Source of the DNA: Pseudonocardia sp. HH130630-07
GTDB lineage: Bacteria > Actinomycetota > Actinomycetes > Mycobacteriales > Pseudonocardiaceae
Direction of reading: 5' to 3'
Length of the DNA: 64,000 nucleotides
NCBI RefSeq assembly: GCF_001698125.1
Contig: NZ_CP013854.1
Span: 930,001-994,000, forward strand
The notes under the pieces were generated by a model. The model saw nothing but the letters and a program-made list of their open reading frames with translations, did no database searches and was not told the origin of the DNA. Below are positions 1-8,290 of the stretch, in pieces. The position numbers were made by a program, and so were the translations under genes. Position 1 is the stretch's first letter, and every line of letters begins with the position of its first letter.

Positions 1-755
1 ACTACCGGATCGGGCTCCCGTTCGCCGGGAACTGGACCGAGCTGGTCAACACCGACGCCGTCAGCTACGGCGGGTCGGGGGTGGGCAACCTCGGCCGGGT
101 CCGCGCCGAGCAGGTGATGTGGCACGGGCAGCCCGCGTCGGCGGTGCTGCGGCTCCCGCCGTCGGGTGTGCTGTGGCTGGTGCCGGAGGAGGGCGGCGGC
201 CCCGTCACGACCGCCGCGGCGACCGCGGGGGCCGGGTCGGCCGTCCCGCCGCCGCTGCCGGCCGGGCGGCGTCCCGCGGACCCCGACGACACCGACGTCG
301 AAGCCCCGGTCACCCCGGCCGACGGCTACCGCGCGTCCATCCCCGCCCCCACGGTGGCCCCGGACACCGCATCGGCCCCGGAACCCACGGCCCCCTCCGG
401 CACCGGCACGTCGTCCGGCACCGGAGCGGCGTCCGGCGCCGAGGCGGCATCCGGCACCGAGGTCTGGTCCGGTACCGAGGCGGCGTCCGGCACCGAGGTG
501 TCTCCTGTGACCGGGACGTCGCCCGGGACGGGGACGGCCTCCGGCATCGATGCGCCCTCCGGCATCGATGCGCCGTCCACGGACGACGCGACGCCCGCTC
601 CCGGGTCGACGTCCGGGACCCCGGCGACCGGCGAGCGGTCCAGCGTCACCCCGGCCGACGGCACCGTCGGGACCCGGGCGATCCGCAACGGCTCGTTCGT
701 CAACGGGACGTCGGGCACCGGCACCTCGGAGACCGGCAGCACCGGACGCGACTGA
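1..755 (+). CDS. glgB: 1,4-alpha-glucan branching enzyme, C-terminal fragment with long disordered tail (5' end outside window)
   Basis: This is the 3' end of a gene entering from the left, read from base 3. The first ~62 codons match the C-terminal beta-sandwich end of Glg[20 protein letters not shown], then [16 protein letters not shown] and a final WLVPEE. GlgB makes alpha-1,6 branches in glycogen in the cytoplasm. The family normally ends at about base 190, but the frame stays open for another ~188 codons rich in Ser, Gly, Thr, Ala and Glu, with short repeats such as [11 protein letters not shown] and [14 protein letters not shown] infer that the tail is disordered. The catalytic GH13 barrel is not in the window. 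The gene converges on the MFS gene across a hairpin at 763-795. The identity is good; whether the tail is real is less certain. Confidence 0.8.
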   Translation, partial: YRIGLPFAGNWTELVNTDAVSYGGSGVGNLGRVRAEQVMWHGQPASAVLRLPPSGVLWLVPEEGGGPVTTAAATAGAGSAVPPPLPAGRRPADPDDTDVEAPVTPADGYRASIPAPTVAPDTASAPEPTAPSGTGTSSGTGAASGAEAASGTEVWSGTEAASGTEVSPVTGTSPGTGTASGIDAPSGIDAPSTDDATPAPGSTSGTPATGERSSVTPADGTVGTRAIRNGSFVNGTSGTGTSETGSTGRD

Positions 756-762
756 CGCTCCG

Positions 763-795
763 CGGTTCCGGGCCGTCCCGCACGGTCCGGAACCG
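763..795. terminator. Hairpin between convergent glgB and MFS genes
   Basis: Arms at 763-776 and 782-795 pair over 14 positions with one G-T wobble around a 5-nt loop. The hairpin starts 8 bases after the glgB stop and also lies downstream of the convergent MFS gene, so it could end both transcripts. There is no T-tract, as is usual in high-GC actinobacteria. Confidence 0.6.
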
Positions 796-858
796 GCCGC
801 GTCCCGTGACCGGGATCGGGTACCCAGCACCTCGCCACGACGCCCCGATCCGCCGCGC

Positions 859-2070
859 TCAGCGCGCCCGTGCCGGCACGGCCCGCGGCACGGCGAGCAC
901 CGCGACCGCGCCGAGCGCGGCCACCGCGGCGAACGCGAAGAAGCCCCACGGGTAGGCGAGCCCGGCCGAGAGCAGCCCGCCACCGAGCAACGGGCCGCTG
1001 ATCGCCCCGAGCCGGCCGATCCCGCTGGCCGCACCGAGCGCCGACGCCCGCGCGTGGTCCGGGTAGTGCTGGCTGACGTGCGCGTACACCAGCACCTGGG
1101 CGCTGAACACGAACACCCCGGCGAGCAGCACGCTCAGGTAGATCCCGGCACCGGGCAGCGGCACCGCGAGCAGGGCCAGGAACAGCGCGCCGCCCGCGAA
1201 CCAGGCCGGCGTCGCGGCGCGGACCCCGGTGCGGTCGGCGACCCGCCCCGCCACCAGCAGACCGGCGATCGCCCCGATGTTGAGCACGAGCAGCTGGGCC
1301 AGCGCGGCCCCGAGGCCGTAACCGGCCGCCCGCATGATCTCCGGCAGCCAGGTGTTGAGGCCGTACACCAGCAGCAGCCCCATGAACGACGCCACCCAGA
1401 ACGCCACCGACGAACGCAGGTAGCCGTCCCGGACGAGCTGGGCCACCGGATTGCGGGACCGGGCCGCTCCCGTGGCTGGCGGGGGCTGCGGCCGGGAGTC
1501 GGGCAGGTACCGGGCCAGCAGCGGGACCAGGACGAGCGCCGGCAGCGCCCCGGCCACGAACATCGCCCGCCAGCCCCAGACCGGGATGAGCAGGATCCCG
1601 AGCAGCGATGTCGCGACGGCACCCACGTGGTACCCCGTCATCAGCGCCGTGGTGGCGCTGCCGCCGCGGCCGGACCGGCCATACTCGTTGACCATCGCCA
1701 GCGCGACCGGCAGCACCCCGCCGAGGCCGAGTCCCGCGAGGAAACGCAGGGCACCGAAGGTCCACGGCCCGGTCGCCACGGCGCAGAGCAGGGTCAGAAC
1801 CGAGAACGACACGACGGTGGCGAGCATGGCACGCCGGCGGCCGAGAAGATCCGCCAGCGGCCCGGCCGAGAGCGCCCCGACCATCACGCCGAGCAGCCCG
1901 GCCGTCGAGACCAGTGACGCCGTCGCCGGGGTCAGGCCCCAGGCCGGTTCGTCCAGCAGCGACGGGAGGACCACCCCCAGCACGACGAGATCGAAGCCCT
2001 CCAGGGCCACCGCCGACCAGCACAGCGGTGCCACCCAGCCCGTGCGGCCGCCTCCACCCGGTTCGGTCAT
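859..2070 (-). CDS. MFS transporter, aromatic acid:H+ symporter (AAHS)-like
   Basis: A 403-residue protein with about 12 hydrophobic segments. The first helix carries ALEGFDLVVLG, a DG/ED-type motif of the AAHS family (BenK/PcaK-like). The loop 2-3 signature GPLADLLGRRRAM lies near residue 70, and the LAGLGLGGVLPVA and WGWRAMF segments fit the family. It should import an organic acid across the plasma membrane with protons; the substrate cannot be read from sequence. The ATG at 2070 follows a GAGGAGG ribosome site, so it is preferred over the GTG at 2103. It lies just after the GT87-type gene on the same strand and may be co-transcribed with it. No aromatic catabolic genes adjoin it. Confidence 0.82.
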   Translation of the reverse strand: MTEPGGGGRTGWVAPLCWSAVALEGFDLVVLGVVLPSLLDEPAWGLTPATASLVSTAGLLGVMVGALSAGPLADLLGRRRAMLATVVSFSVLTLLCAVATGPWTFGALRFLAGLGLGGVLPVALAMVNEYGRSGRGGSATTALMTGYHVGAVATSLLGILLIPVWGWRAMFVAGALPALVLVPLLARYLPDSRPQPPPATGAARSRNPVAQLVRDGYLRSSVAFWVASFMGLLLVYGLNTWLPEIMRAAGYGLGAALAQLLVLNIGAIAGLLVAGRVADRTGVRAATPAWFAGGALFLALLAVPLPGAGIYLSVLLAGVFVFSAQVLVYAHVSQHYPDHARASALGAASGIGRLGAISGPLLGGGLLSAGLAYPWGFFAFAAVAALGAVAVLAVPRAVPARAR

Positions 2071-2112
2071 CCGCGCGCCTCCTCGCCCGTCGGTGGCGCG
2101 CACTGTGCCCGA

Positions 2113-3409
2113 CTAGCCCGGCGCGCGCCCCCGCTTCCGCAGAACGGAAACCCGCTGGTGCCTCCGGGGCCGCCGCCGTCGCCGGACGGAGCAACGCCCA
2201 CCACGTCACGAGCAGCACCACCGAGTAGGACGCCCGGCCCAGCGGGGTCAGCCAGCCACCGTCGGGCCAGAGGTCGGCCCAGCTCACCGGGACCAGCGCC
2301 ACGGCCATGACCGCCGTGACCACCCGGCGCCGGGTGTCCCCCGGCCGGCCGGCCGCGAACAGGATCAGCAGCCCCGGCCAGAGCAGCAGCAGGTAGTTGT
2401 GCCAGGCGATCGGGGCGGCGAGCAACCCGGTGGCGAGGACGGCGAACGGTGCGGTCCCGGCCGGGCCGGTCCCGGCCGCCGTCATCGCTCCGGCGGTCCG
2501 GGTGCGCCGGGCGTAGTACGCCAGGGTGCCCACCAGAAGCAGCGCACCGACGCCCGTCCCGACGACCGTGGGCAGCCCCCAGCGCAACGCCTGCCCGGGC
2601 AGCGACGCGTTGTCCATCGTCGGCCCGACCGGCTCGGACGCCGCCATCGCCAGCCACTGGAACGCCGTGGGCCAGCCGGCGACCGCGACCCCGAGCACCG
2701 TCGCCGCGGCCGCCGCGCCGATCCCGGTCGCCGCCGGCCCCCACCGCCGCTGGACGACGGCGAGCAGCAGCAGCGGGGCGAGCGACGGCTTCAGCGCGAC
2801 GGTGACGCCGTAGCACGCGGCCGCCAGCAGCGGGTGCCCGCGACGCTCGGCGACCCACCCGGCGACCAGTCCGGCGAGCAGCACCGGGTAGATCTGCCCG
2901 AGCAGCAGCGAGCCGTGCAGCGGGGAGGACGCCAGCACCGCGCCGGTCGCCGCGAGCGTCCGGGCCCGGCCGAGCCGCAGCTCGTGGCCGACCAGCAGGA
3001 TCGAACCGGCCACCAGGACGACCGACAGCGCGGTGAGCACCCGGTACCCGGTGACCGGGTCGAGCGCTCCGAGCGGCGCCAGCAGCACCGAGAGCAGGGG
3101 CGGGTTGAGATTGTGCAGCCGCGCGTCGGTGGTGTAGATCGCCGAGCCGCCGACCCCGTGGGTGACGAGTGCGTGGGCGGAGCGCCAGAACGTGTCGAAG
3201 TCGACGTGCATCGTCGGGACGTCCGGCGACGGGATCCAGCGCAGCAGTGGCGCCGGGCCGAGCAGGAACAGCAGCGCGGCGGTCACCACGGCGGCGACGG
3301 TCACGAACGGCGCGATCCGGTGCACGGCCCGCCGGACGCGGTGCGCCCGTCCCGGTCGGGACCACCGGCCCGACGTCCGCCCGGCGTCGGCGACCGCCCC
3401 GCCGCTCAC
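2113..3409 (-). CDS. GT87 (DUF2029)-type polyprenol-phosphate mannosyltransferase-like membrane protein; 3' end uncertain
   Basis: A polytopic membrane protein of about 430 residues. Early in the chain HVDFDTFWRSAHALV and NLNPPLLSVLL resemble the catalytic loop of DUF2029/GT87 enzymes. SLLLGQIYPVLLAG, a KPSLAP segment and APIAWHNYLLLLWPG are further family landmarks. The family moves mannose from polyprenyl-phosphate-mannose onto envelope glycolipids outside the membrane. The oddity is at the 3' end: its own frame has no stop at the natural length and runs on out of frame through the whole MFS gene to base 326. A TAG at 2115-2113 in the neighbouring frame would end it cleanly, so I place the end there and suspect a one-base indel in a G/C-rich run around 2115-2150. 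The start is a GTG at 3409 without a clear ribosome site. Confidence 0.65.
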
Positions 3410-3427
3410 GGGCCCGCCACCGGCGCG

Positions 3428-3467
3428 CTGCTCACGGGTCCACTGCTCACGGGTCCACTGCTCGCGG
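3428..3467. repeat. 15-bp tandem repeat, nearly three copies
   Basis: The unit CTGCTCACGGGTCCA occurs at 3428-3442 and 3443-3457, followed by a degenerate third copy. It sits just upstream of the GT87-type start in the noncoding gap 3410-3588. No function is evident. It shares the CTCACGGG core with the 7-bp repeat near 18.8 kb. Confidence 0.6.
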
Positions 3468-3588
3468 CCCCGCCACCGTCCCGCGGCACGGCTCCCACCG
3501 TCCGGCCGATCACAGCTCGGCCACGGTCCGGCTGGTCACGGCGAGGGGCTCCGCCGCCCGGGCACCGGTACCGCCCGCCGCGCCCGGC

Positions 3589-4578
3589 TCAGAACAGCGC
3601 GCGGGCGAGTGCCCGGCGCGCGGTGCTCACCCGCTGGTCGTCGGACGGGAACAGCTCGAACAGCTCGACGAGGTGCCCGCGGGCGCGGTCACGGTCGTCG
3701 CCGGCGGTCCGGGCCACGGTGTCCACCAGCCTGCTGAACGCCTGCTCGACCCGGTCCGCCGCCAGCTCGGCGTTGGCGGCGGCGATCTGGGCGTCGACGT
3801 CGTCGGGCGCGGCGTCGGCGCGCTCGATCGCCGACGGGTCGGCCTGCTCGGAACGGGCCAGGAACCGCACCTGCGCGAGCGCGGCCTTCGCCTGCTCGTT
3901 CGCCGGCTCCGCGTCCAGGATCGCCTGGTAGGCGGCCTCGGCGGCGGCGTAGTCGCCCTGCTCCACCGCGTCCTCCGCCGCGGTGAACCGGGGGTCCTCC
4001 GGCTCCTCCTCGGGCTCGGCGGACGCGTCGGCCCCGGCGGCGGCCCGCTGCTCGCCCTCGGCGATCGCGGGCATCCGGTCGCGCAGCGCGTCGAGCAGCG
4101 AGGCGACCCACTCCGCCGCCCGGTCGTCCGGGATGGCGCCGTTGACCGCGTCGGCCGGCTGACCGCCGACCAGGACGACGATCATCGGGACCTGCTGGAC
4201 GCGGAACGCCTGGGCGATCCGCGGCTGGGTGTCGATGTCGACCCGGGCGAGCAGCCAGGCGCCGCCACCGGCCGCGGCCAGCCGCTCCAGCTCGGCGGAC
4301 AGCTGCTCCTCGCGCGGGTACCGGCTCGCCCACAGCTCGACGACGACCGGGACCTGCAGCGACGGTTCCAGGACCTCGTCCTGGAAACCCTGCTCGGTGG
4401 CGTCGACGACGTACGGACCACCGGCGGCCTGGTCGCCACCGGCGGCCGGCGCACCGCCGGACGGCTGCTTGCCGGCCGACTCGGCCCGCGCCTTCAGGCC
4501 GGAGAGATCGACCGCTCCGGCCATGGCCGACGACATCGCCGCACGCTGGGCCGCCTGACGAGGATCTGGGCGAGACAC
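3589..4578 (-). CDS. Thioredoxin-fold/TPR protein, YbbN (CnoX)-like, without CXXC
   Basis: 329 residues. A thioredoxin fold lies at about residues 55-160: [20 protein letters not shown], then [20 protein letters not shown] and the cis-Pro segment [18 protein letters not shown]-like helical half follows, with [20 protein letters not shown]. This order is that of YbbN/CnoX co-chaperones. The active-site position reads ASRYPREE, with no cysteine pair, so it cannot be a thiol oxidoreductase; a holdase or co-chaperone role is inferred. M. tuberculosis has a thioredoxin-like gene (Rv1324) in the same place near fadA4 and glgB. The GTG at 4578 is chosen because GGAAGG precedes it by about 9 bases; other in-frame starts lie at 4587 and 4599. 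Confidence 0.8.
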   Translation of the reverse strand: MSRPDPRQAAQRAAMSSAMAGAVDLSGLKARAESAGKQPSGGAPAAGGDQAAGGPYVVDATEQGFQDEVLEPSLQVPVVVELWASRYPREEQLSAELERLAAAGGGAWLLARVDIDTQPRIAQAFRVQQVPMIVVLVGGQPADAVNGAIPDDRAAEWVASLLDALRDRMPAIAEGEQRAAAGADASAEPEEEPEDPRFTAAEDAVEQGDYAAAEAAYQAILDAEPANEQAKAALAQVRFLARSEQADPSAIERADAAPDDVDAQIAAANAELAADRVEQAFSRLVDTVARTAGDDRDRARGHLVELFELFPSDDQRVSTARRALARALF

Positions 4579-4738
4579 GCCGACCATCCTTCCACGCACC
4601 CGCCCGGTCCGTGCGGCGCCCCGGCCCCGGTGGCGCGCCCGCGGGATCCCACCGGCCCACCCGCGAGTCCACGATCACCGGACCGGCGGAGCATCACCGG
4701 CTCCGGACGCTCGTTGAACACGGTGAACCACCCCAACG

Positions 4739-4762
4739 GTGACCCTGTGTCACGAGTGTGAC
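4739..4762. promoter_or_regulatory. Alternating GTGAC/GTCAC half-sites upstream of the small membrane gene
   Basis: In the 270-bp gap 4579-4848, GTGAC (4739-4743), GTCAC (4749-4753) and GTGAC (4758-4762) form two overlapping inverted repeats with 5- and 4-nt spacers. They lie about 90 bp before the 4849 start and could be an operator. Nothing else is recognisable in this gap apart from an ordinary ribosome site. The assignment is tentative. Confidence 0.25.
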
Positions 4763-4848
4763 GCGGTACATCCATGATGTGCCCTGCCCGAGACGATCAG
4801 TGAGACACCGGTCCGCGAGTACCGGTGAACGACGGAGGACATCCGAAG

Positions 4849-5100
4849 ATGAGCAACGTCCAGACCGCTGCCAAGCCGGTCATCGCGTACGTGTCGCTGG
4901 CGCTGGGCGCCCTCGGCGTGATCGCCGGGCTGCTGCCGATCCCGCTCGCCGCCTGGATCCTGGGCGCCGCCGGTCTCGTCACCGGCTTCCTGGCGTTCCG
5001 CCAGCCCGGGACCGCGAAGCTCGGCCAGTTCGGCATGGCGCTCGGCTTCGTGTCGATCCTGGTGGGGGTCTACACCTTCACCAGCTACATCGCGGGCTGA
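4849..5100 (+). CDS. Small hydrophobic membrane protein, unknown function
   Basis: 83 residues starting MSNVQTAAKPVIAYVSLAL. Two to three hydrophobic stretches, at about residues 10-30, 31-50 and 60-80, are rich in Gly, Ala and Leu, with a short basic-polar loop (FRQPGTAKLGQF) before the last. It is probably a plasma-membrane protein of the small DUF4190-like kind; the family call is a guess. The ATG at 4849 follows GGAGG by 10 bases, so the GTG at 4825 is rejected. It stands alone, convergent with the hydrolase gene across a strong hairpin. Confidence 0.7.
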   Translation: MSNVQTAAKPVIAYVSLALGALGVIAGLLPIPLAAWILGAAGLVTGFLAFRQPGTAKLGQFGMALGFVSILVGVYTFTSYIAG

Positions 5101-5135
5101 GCCCACCGCGGGCGATGCGGCCCGCAGCACGTCAT

Positions 5136-5164
5136 CGGCCGGCGGCGGATCCCGCCGCCGGCCG
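5136..5164. terminator. Bidirectional hairpin terminator
   Basis: A perfect 13-bp stem (5136-5148 with 5152-5164), all G and C, around a 3-base ATC loop. It sits between the ends of the convergent small membrane gene and alpha/beta hydrolase gene and could stop both. Confidence 0.7.
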
Positions 5165-5215
5165 GTGCGACCGCCGACCGGCGGCGGCGCGATCGCCGGC
5201 CGCGGGCCGTCCTCG

Positions 5216-6109
5216 TCACGGTGACCCGGGCGCGGCGCCGTCCGTGGCGAGCCCGGCGATCAGCCCGGCCAGCTCGACCGGCCTGGTGAGCATGGGGAAG
5301 TGCCCACCCGGCAGCTCGACGACCTCTGCCACCCCGGGCCCGATCCCGCCGGCGGCGCGCCGCCCGGCCGCGGGGGCGACCACGCGGTCGCCCGCGCACA
5401 CCACCGCGACCGTGCGGACCCGCGGCCACGCCGCGAGCGGGCACGGCTCGGTGAGCAGGGTCCAGTCCTGCGCGCGCAGACCGCCCGCCGCGCCCGCGAC
5501 CACCGCATCGGCGTCCGCGGCGAGAGCGACGGCCGCAGCGGGACCGGCGACCGCCCCGGCGGGAGCGACGGCCGTTCCTGCGGGGCCGGCGACCGTCGCG
5601 GCGGGCCCGGCGACCGCCCCGGCGGCTCCGGCGGCCAGCTCGTCGGCCACGCCGCGGTAGAGACCGGCCGCCACGGTCGCCGCGTCCGGCCACCGGGTCG
5701 TCCGCCCCTCGCCGCGCCGGACGCCCGCGTCGTACCCGGGCACGAGCAGGTCCGGCTCGGCGCGCAGCACCTCGGCGAACGCCCGGCCGGGCCGGGGCAG
5801 GAACGCCCCGACCAGGACGAGCGCGCGCACCCGCCGCGGGCCCAGCCGGTCCGCGGCGACCGTGGCGACCAGCCCGCCCAGCGAGTGCGCGACCAGGACC
5901 ACGGGCGGGCCGTCCGTTCCCGGCCCGATGGCGGCGAGCACCGCGTCGACGTACTCGCGGTGCCCGGCCCGCGGCGTGTCCGACGGGAGGTCCGGCGCGG
6001 CCACCGCCGCCCCGGACCGCTCCAGCTCGGCGGCGACCGGCGCCCAGCACGCGCCCCGGTGCCAGGCCCCGTGCACGAGGACGACCCGCGCCGGCTCCCC
6101 CGGGGTCAC
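5216..6109 (-). CDS. Alpha/beta hydrolase (esterase/lipase-like) with an Ala/Gly/Pro-rich insert
   Basis: 297 residues. RVVLVHGAWHRGACW near the start is the oxyanion HG motif; VVLVAHSLGGL carries the nucleophile elbow (GxSxG variant AHSLGG) near residue 85. A late Asp is in CAGDRVV and the catalytic His in LPGGHFPMLTRP. The fold is that of salicylate-esterase/EstC-like hydrolases; the substrate is unknown. A stretch of about 50 residues at the lid position is a run of AVAGPA-type repeats, unlike the rest. The GTG at 6109 overlaps the stop of the thiamine-binding-like gene by 4 bases (GTGA), so the two are translationally coupled. Confidence 0.78.
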   Translation of the reverse strand: MTPGEPARVVLVHGAWHRGACWAPVAAELERSGAAVAAPDLPSDTPRAGHREYVDAVLAAIGPGTDGPPVVLVAHSLGGLVATVAADRLGPRRVRALVLVGAFLPRPGRAFAEVLRAEPDLLVPGYDAGVRRGEGRTTRWPDAATVAAGLYRGVADELAAGAAGAVAGPAATVAGPAGTAVAPAGAVAGPAAAVALAADADAVVAGAAGGLRAQDWTLLTEPCPLAAWPRVRTVAVVCAGDRVVAPAAGRRAAGGIGPGVAEVVELPGGHFPMLTRPVELAGLIAGLATDGAAPGSP

Positions 6110-6420
6110 CCGGTGCCCTCCCGCAGGTGCTGCTCGACCCGGTCCACCTTCGCCCGCAGCTGCCCCTGGTGCCCGGGCCGGATGTCGGCCTTGAGGACCA
6201 GGCTGACCCGCGGCGAGACCGCCGCCACCGCCTCGACGGCCCGTTTGACCACCGCCATCCCCTCGTCCCAGGTCTCGGACTCGATGGTGGTGAACATCGA
6301 CGTCGTCTCGTTGGGCAGGCCGGACTCGCGGACGACCCGGACCGCCTCGGCGACGGCGGCACCGACCCCGCCGTCCTCCGACGCGGATCCCGACGGCGCG
6401 ATGCTGAACGCGAAGAGCAT
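6106..6420 (-). CDS. MTH1187/YkoF-family thiamine-binding-like protein
   Basis: 104 residues. It starts MLFAFSIAPSGSASEDGGVG, with SMFTTIESETWDEGMAVVKRAVEAV in two parts and PRVSLVLKADIRPG at the end, the pattern of PF01910 (formerly DUF77). Members are ferredoxin-fold proteins; some bind thiamine or a related pyrimidine in the cytoplasm. The length matches the family. It is first in a two-gene operon with the alpha/beta hydrolase and divergent from marR across 78 bp, so the MarR protein may control it. The link to thiamine is from the family, not from anything in the sequence. Confidence 0.75.
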   Translation of the reverse strand: MLFAFSIAPSGSASEDGGVGAAVAEAVRVVRESGLPNETTSMFTTIESETWDEGMAVVKRAVEAVAAVSPRVSLVLKADIRPGHQGQLRAKVDRVEQHLREGTG

Positions 6421-6485
6421 GCCGCCACAGTGCCACGCCCCGGGCCGCCCGTCCGGCGATCATGGGCCGGGCGACTCCCGCTTGC

Positions 6486-6491
6486 TAGCGT
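6486..6491 (+). promoter_or_regulatory. -10 element for leaderless marR
   Basis: TAGCGT ends 7 bases before the ATG at 6499. No Shine-Dalgarno sequence is present, so transcription probably starts at the start codon. Confidence 0.5.
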
Positions 6492-6498
6492 TCCGGAC

Positions 6499-7002
6499 AT
6501 GACTACCCGCGGGTCACTTCCCTTCGACCCGATCCAGCGCGCCGCCGACCTGTGGGAGGAACGGGTCGGCCCGGCGCGCACGATGGCCACGGTCACCAGC
6601 GTGATGCGGGTCCAGCAGATCCTGCTCTCCGAGGTGGACGGCGCGCTGAAGCCGCACGGGCTGACCTTCGCCCGGTACGAGGCGCTGGTCCTGCTCGACT
6701 TCGCGCGGCGGGGCAGCCTGCCGATGCGGGTCATGGGCGAGCGGCTGCAGCTGCACCCCACCAGCGTCACCAACATCGTCGACCGGCTGCAGGGCGACGG
6801 GCTGGTCCGCCGCCTCCCGCACCCCACCGACCGGCGCGCGACGCTGGTCGAGCTCACCCCGGACGGCCGGGACCGGCTCGCCAAGGCCACGGTCGCCGTG
6901 ACCTCCATCGACTTCGGGCTCACCGGCCTCGACGACGGCGAGCAGGAGACCCTGACCACGCTGCTGCGCCGGATCCGCAGGTCCGCGGGCGACTTCGACT
7001 GA
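6499..7002 (+). CDS. MarR-family transcriptional regulator
   Basis: 167 residues. A winged helix is clear: LTFARYEALVLLDFARRGSL, then MRVMGERLQLHPTSVTNIVDR as the recognition helix (broken here by context) and VRRLPHPTDRRATLVELT as the wing. Flanking helices should form the dimer. MarR proteins bind palindromes and release on binding small ligands. The gene is divergent from the thiamine-binding-like/hydrolase operon, its likely target along with itself. The ATG at 6499 has a -10-like hexamer 7 bases upstream, and longer upstream starts have no support. Confidence 0.85.
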   Translation: MTTRGSLPFDPIQRAADLWEERVGPARTMATVTSVMRVQQILLSEVDGALKPHGLTFARYEALVLLDFARRGSLPMRVMGERLQLHPTSVTNIVDRLQGDGLVRRLPHPTDRRATLVELTPDGRDRLAKATVAVTSIDFGLTGLDDGEQETLTTLLRRIRRSAGDFD

Positions 7003-7024
7003 GCGCCGCGCCGCGGTCCCCGGT

Positions 7025-7222
7025 TCACCGGGGTCTCCGGCGGCGCCGGCGGGCCCGCCGGCCGCCCGGCGGCCCACCGTGGCCGTGGCCGGGCCAGTCA
7101 CGCATCACCGTGCCCCGGGGCGGGCGCGGCGTGCGCAGCATCCGCCGCACGGTCCCCCATCCGGCGATCGCGCCGGACGTGCCGGACAGGGCGACGCACA
7201 CCAGGTAGTCGACCAGCTCCAT
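7025..7222 (-). CDS. Short hypothetical protein with hydrophobic N-terminus and Arg-rich end
   Basis: 65 residues. MELVDYLVCVALSGTSGAIAG is mildly hydrophobic and could be a membrane anchor. The rest is basic and ends in a run of arginines. A TGGAG ribosome-like site lies about 6 bases before the ATG. It is divergent from the Xre-type regulator gene. I do not recognise a family, and it could be non-coding. Confidence 0.35.
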   Translation of the reverse strand: MELVDYLVCVALSGTSGAIAGWGTVRRMLRTPRPPRGTVMRDWPGHGHGGPPGGRRARRRRRRPR

Positions 7223-7238
7223 GACTCGCTCCACGGGA

Positions 7239-7313
7239 TTGACGGGACGGACGGCGGGGTTGACGGGGTGGTGCGGCAACGGCGTTGACAGTAGGGGCCG
7301 GCACCGACAGGAT
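7239..7313 (+). promoter_or_regulatory. Promoter (TTGACA-17-CAGGAT) and TTGAC repeats before the Xre-type gene
   Basis: TTGACA at 7285-7290 and CAGGAT at 7308-7313 are 17 bases apart, a near-consensus sigma-70 promoter. Its start would fall at the GTG 7321, giving a leaderless mRNA. TTGAC also occurs at 7239-7243 and 7260-7264, about two helical turns apart, which suggests repeated binding sites, perhaps for autoregulation. Confidence 0.5.
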
Positions 7314-7320
7314 CGGTCCC

Positions 7321-8268
7321 GTGGAGGACGAACCCGCACCGCACCCGGTCCGCGCAGACCGGGCCGACCGGGCCGACCGGTCCCCGTTGCGCGCGGCCCG
7401 GCTCGGGCGCGGCTGGTCGCAGTCGCAGGCCGCCCGGGAACTGGCCGGGCTCGCGGCCGGGGCGGCGGATCCGGCCGGCGCCGCCCCGCGTGCGGGCAGC
7501 CTGAAGACCCAGCTGTCCCGCTGGGAGAACGGGCACGCGACCCCGGCACCCGAGCACCGCGCCCTGCTCTCCCGGCTGTACGGCGTCCCGGCCGCCGAGC
7601 TGGGCCTGGAGCCGCCCCCCGCTCCGGCCGCCGCAGGTGGCGCCGACCGGCTCCGGGCCGCGCTGGCCCGGTCGTCCGCGGTCGACGCGCAGGCGGCGGA
7701 GCTGCTGCACCGCCAGCTCCGCGCCACCGCCGCACTCGACCACCGGCTCGGCACGGCGGCGGCGCACGCGGCGGTGCGCGCCCAGGTCGACCAGCTCGGC
7801 GACCTGCTCGGCCACTGCCTCGACCCGGCGATCGGCACCCGGCTGGCCGATCTGCTCGCCCGCGCCGCACTGCTCGCCGGCGACCAGGAGCGCGACCGGG
7901 ACGACCCGGACCTCGCCTGGCGCTCCTACACCACGGCCGCCACGGCGGCCCGGCGTGCGGGGCGCGACGACCTGGCCACCGCCGCCGAGCACCGCAGGTG
8001 GCGGCTGGCGGCCGAGATCGGCGTCCCGGGCGGCCCGCTCGCGGCCGACCTGCAACACCCGCCGGCCGCGGTGGTGGCCGACCTGCTCCACGAGGCCGAG
8101 GGTCCCTCGCTGCGGGACCGGGCCGAGGCGGCGCTGCGGGAGGCACGTGCGGCGACCGAGGCCGGGCGTCCGGAGAGGGCGACCGAGGCCGCGGCCCGGG
8201 CGGGGAGCCTGGCCCTGCGCGGCGGATCGGCCCGGGTCGTCGCCCGGCTGCGGGAACTGCCCCCGTGA
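7321..8268 (+). CDS. Xre/HTH-type transcriptional regulator with helical C-terminal domain
   Basis: 315 residues from the GTG at 7321. An HTH_3-like domain spans about residues 20-95: RLGRGWSQSQAARELAG, then LKTQLSRWENGHATPAPEHRALL and LYGVPAAELGL, the usual order of a DNA-binding domain that ends in a WENG segment. About 20 extra residues (GLAAGAADPAGAAPRAGS) split the helix-turn-helix. The rest is Ala- and Arg-rich helix resembling the TPR-like sensing half of actinobacterial regulators. A TTG at 7285 could start a longer form, but TTGACA there fits a -35 box better. Its target is not known. Confidence 0.75.
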   Translation: MEDEPAPHPVRADRADRADRSPLRAARLGRGWSQSQAARELAGLAAGAADPAGAAPRAGSLKTQLSRWENGHATPAPEHRALLSRLYGVPAAELGLEPPPAPAAAGGADRLRAALARSSAVDAQAAELLHRQLRATAALDHRLGTAAAHAAVRAQVDQLGDLLGHCLDPAIGTRLADLLARAALLAGDQERDRDDPDLAWRSYTTAATAARRAGRDDLATAAEHRRWRLAAEIGVPGGPLAADLQHPPAAVVADLLHEAEGPSLRDRAEAALREARAATEAGRPERATEAAARAGSLALRGGSARVVARLRELPP

Positions 8269-8290
8269 GTGGCCGCGGCGCCCGGACCGC

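Noticed and set aside
326..2103. Reading the GT87-type gene as a genuine 1,027-residue fusion
   Set aside because: The extra 590 residues are an out-of-frame reading of the MFS gene, rich in Arg, Gly and Pro, with no domain. A frameshift is more likely.
4739..4762. CRP/GlxR site from GTGA and TCAC half-sites
   Set aside because: The spacing between GTGA and TCAC is 7, not the 6 needed for the CRP family; kept only as an unspecified operator candidate.
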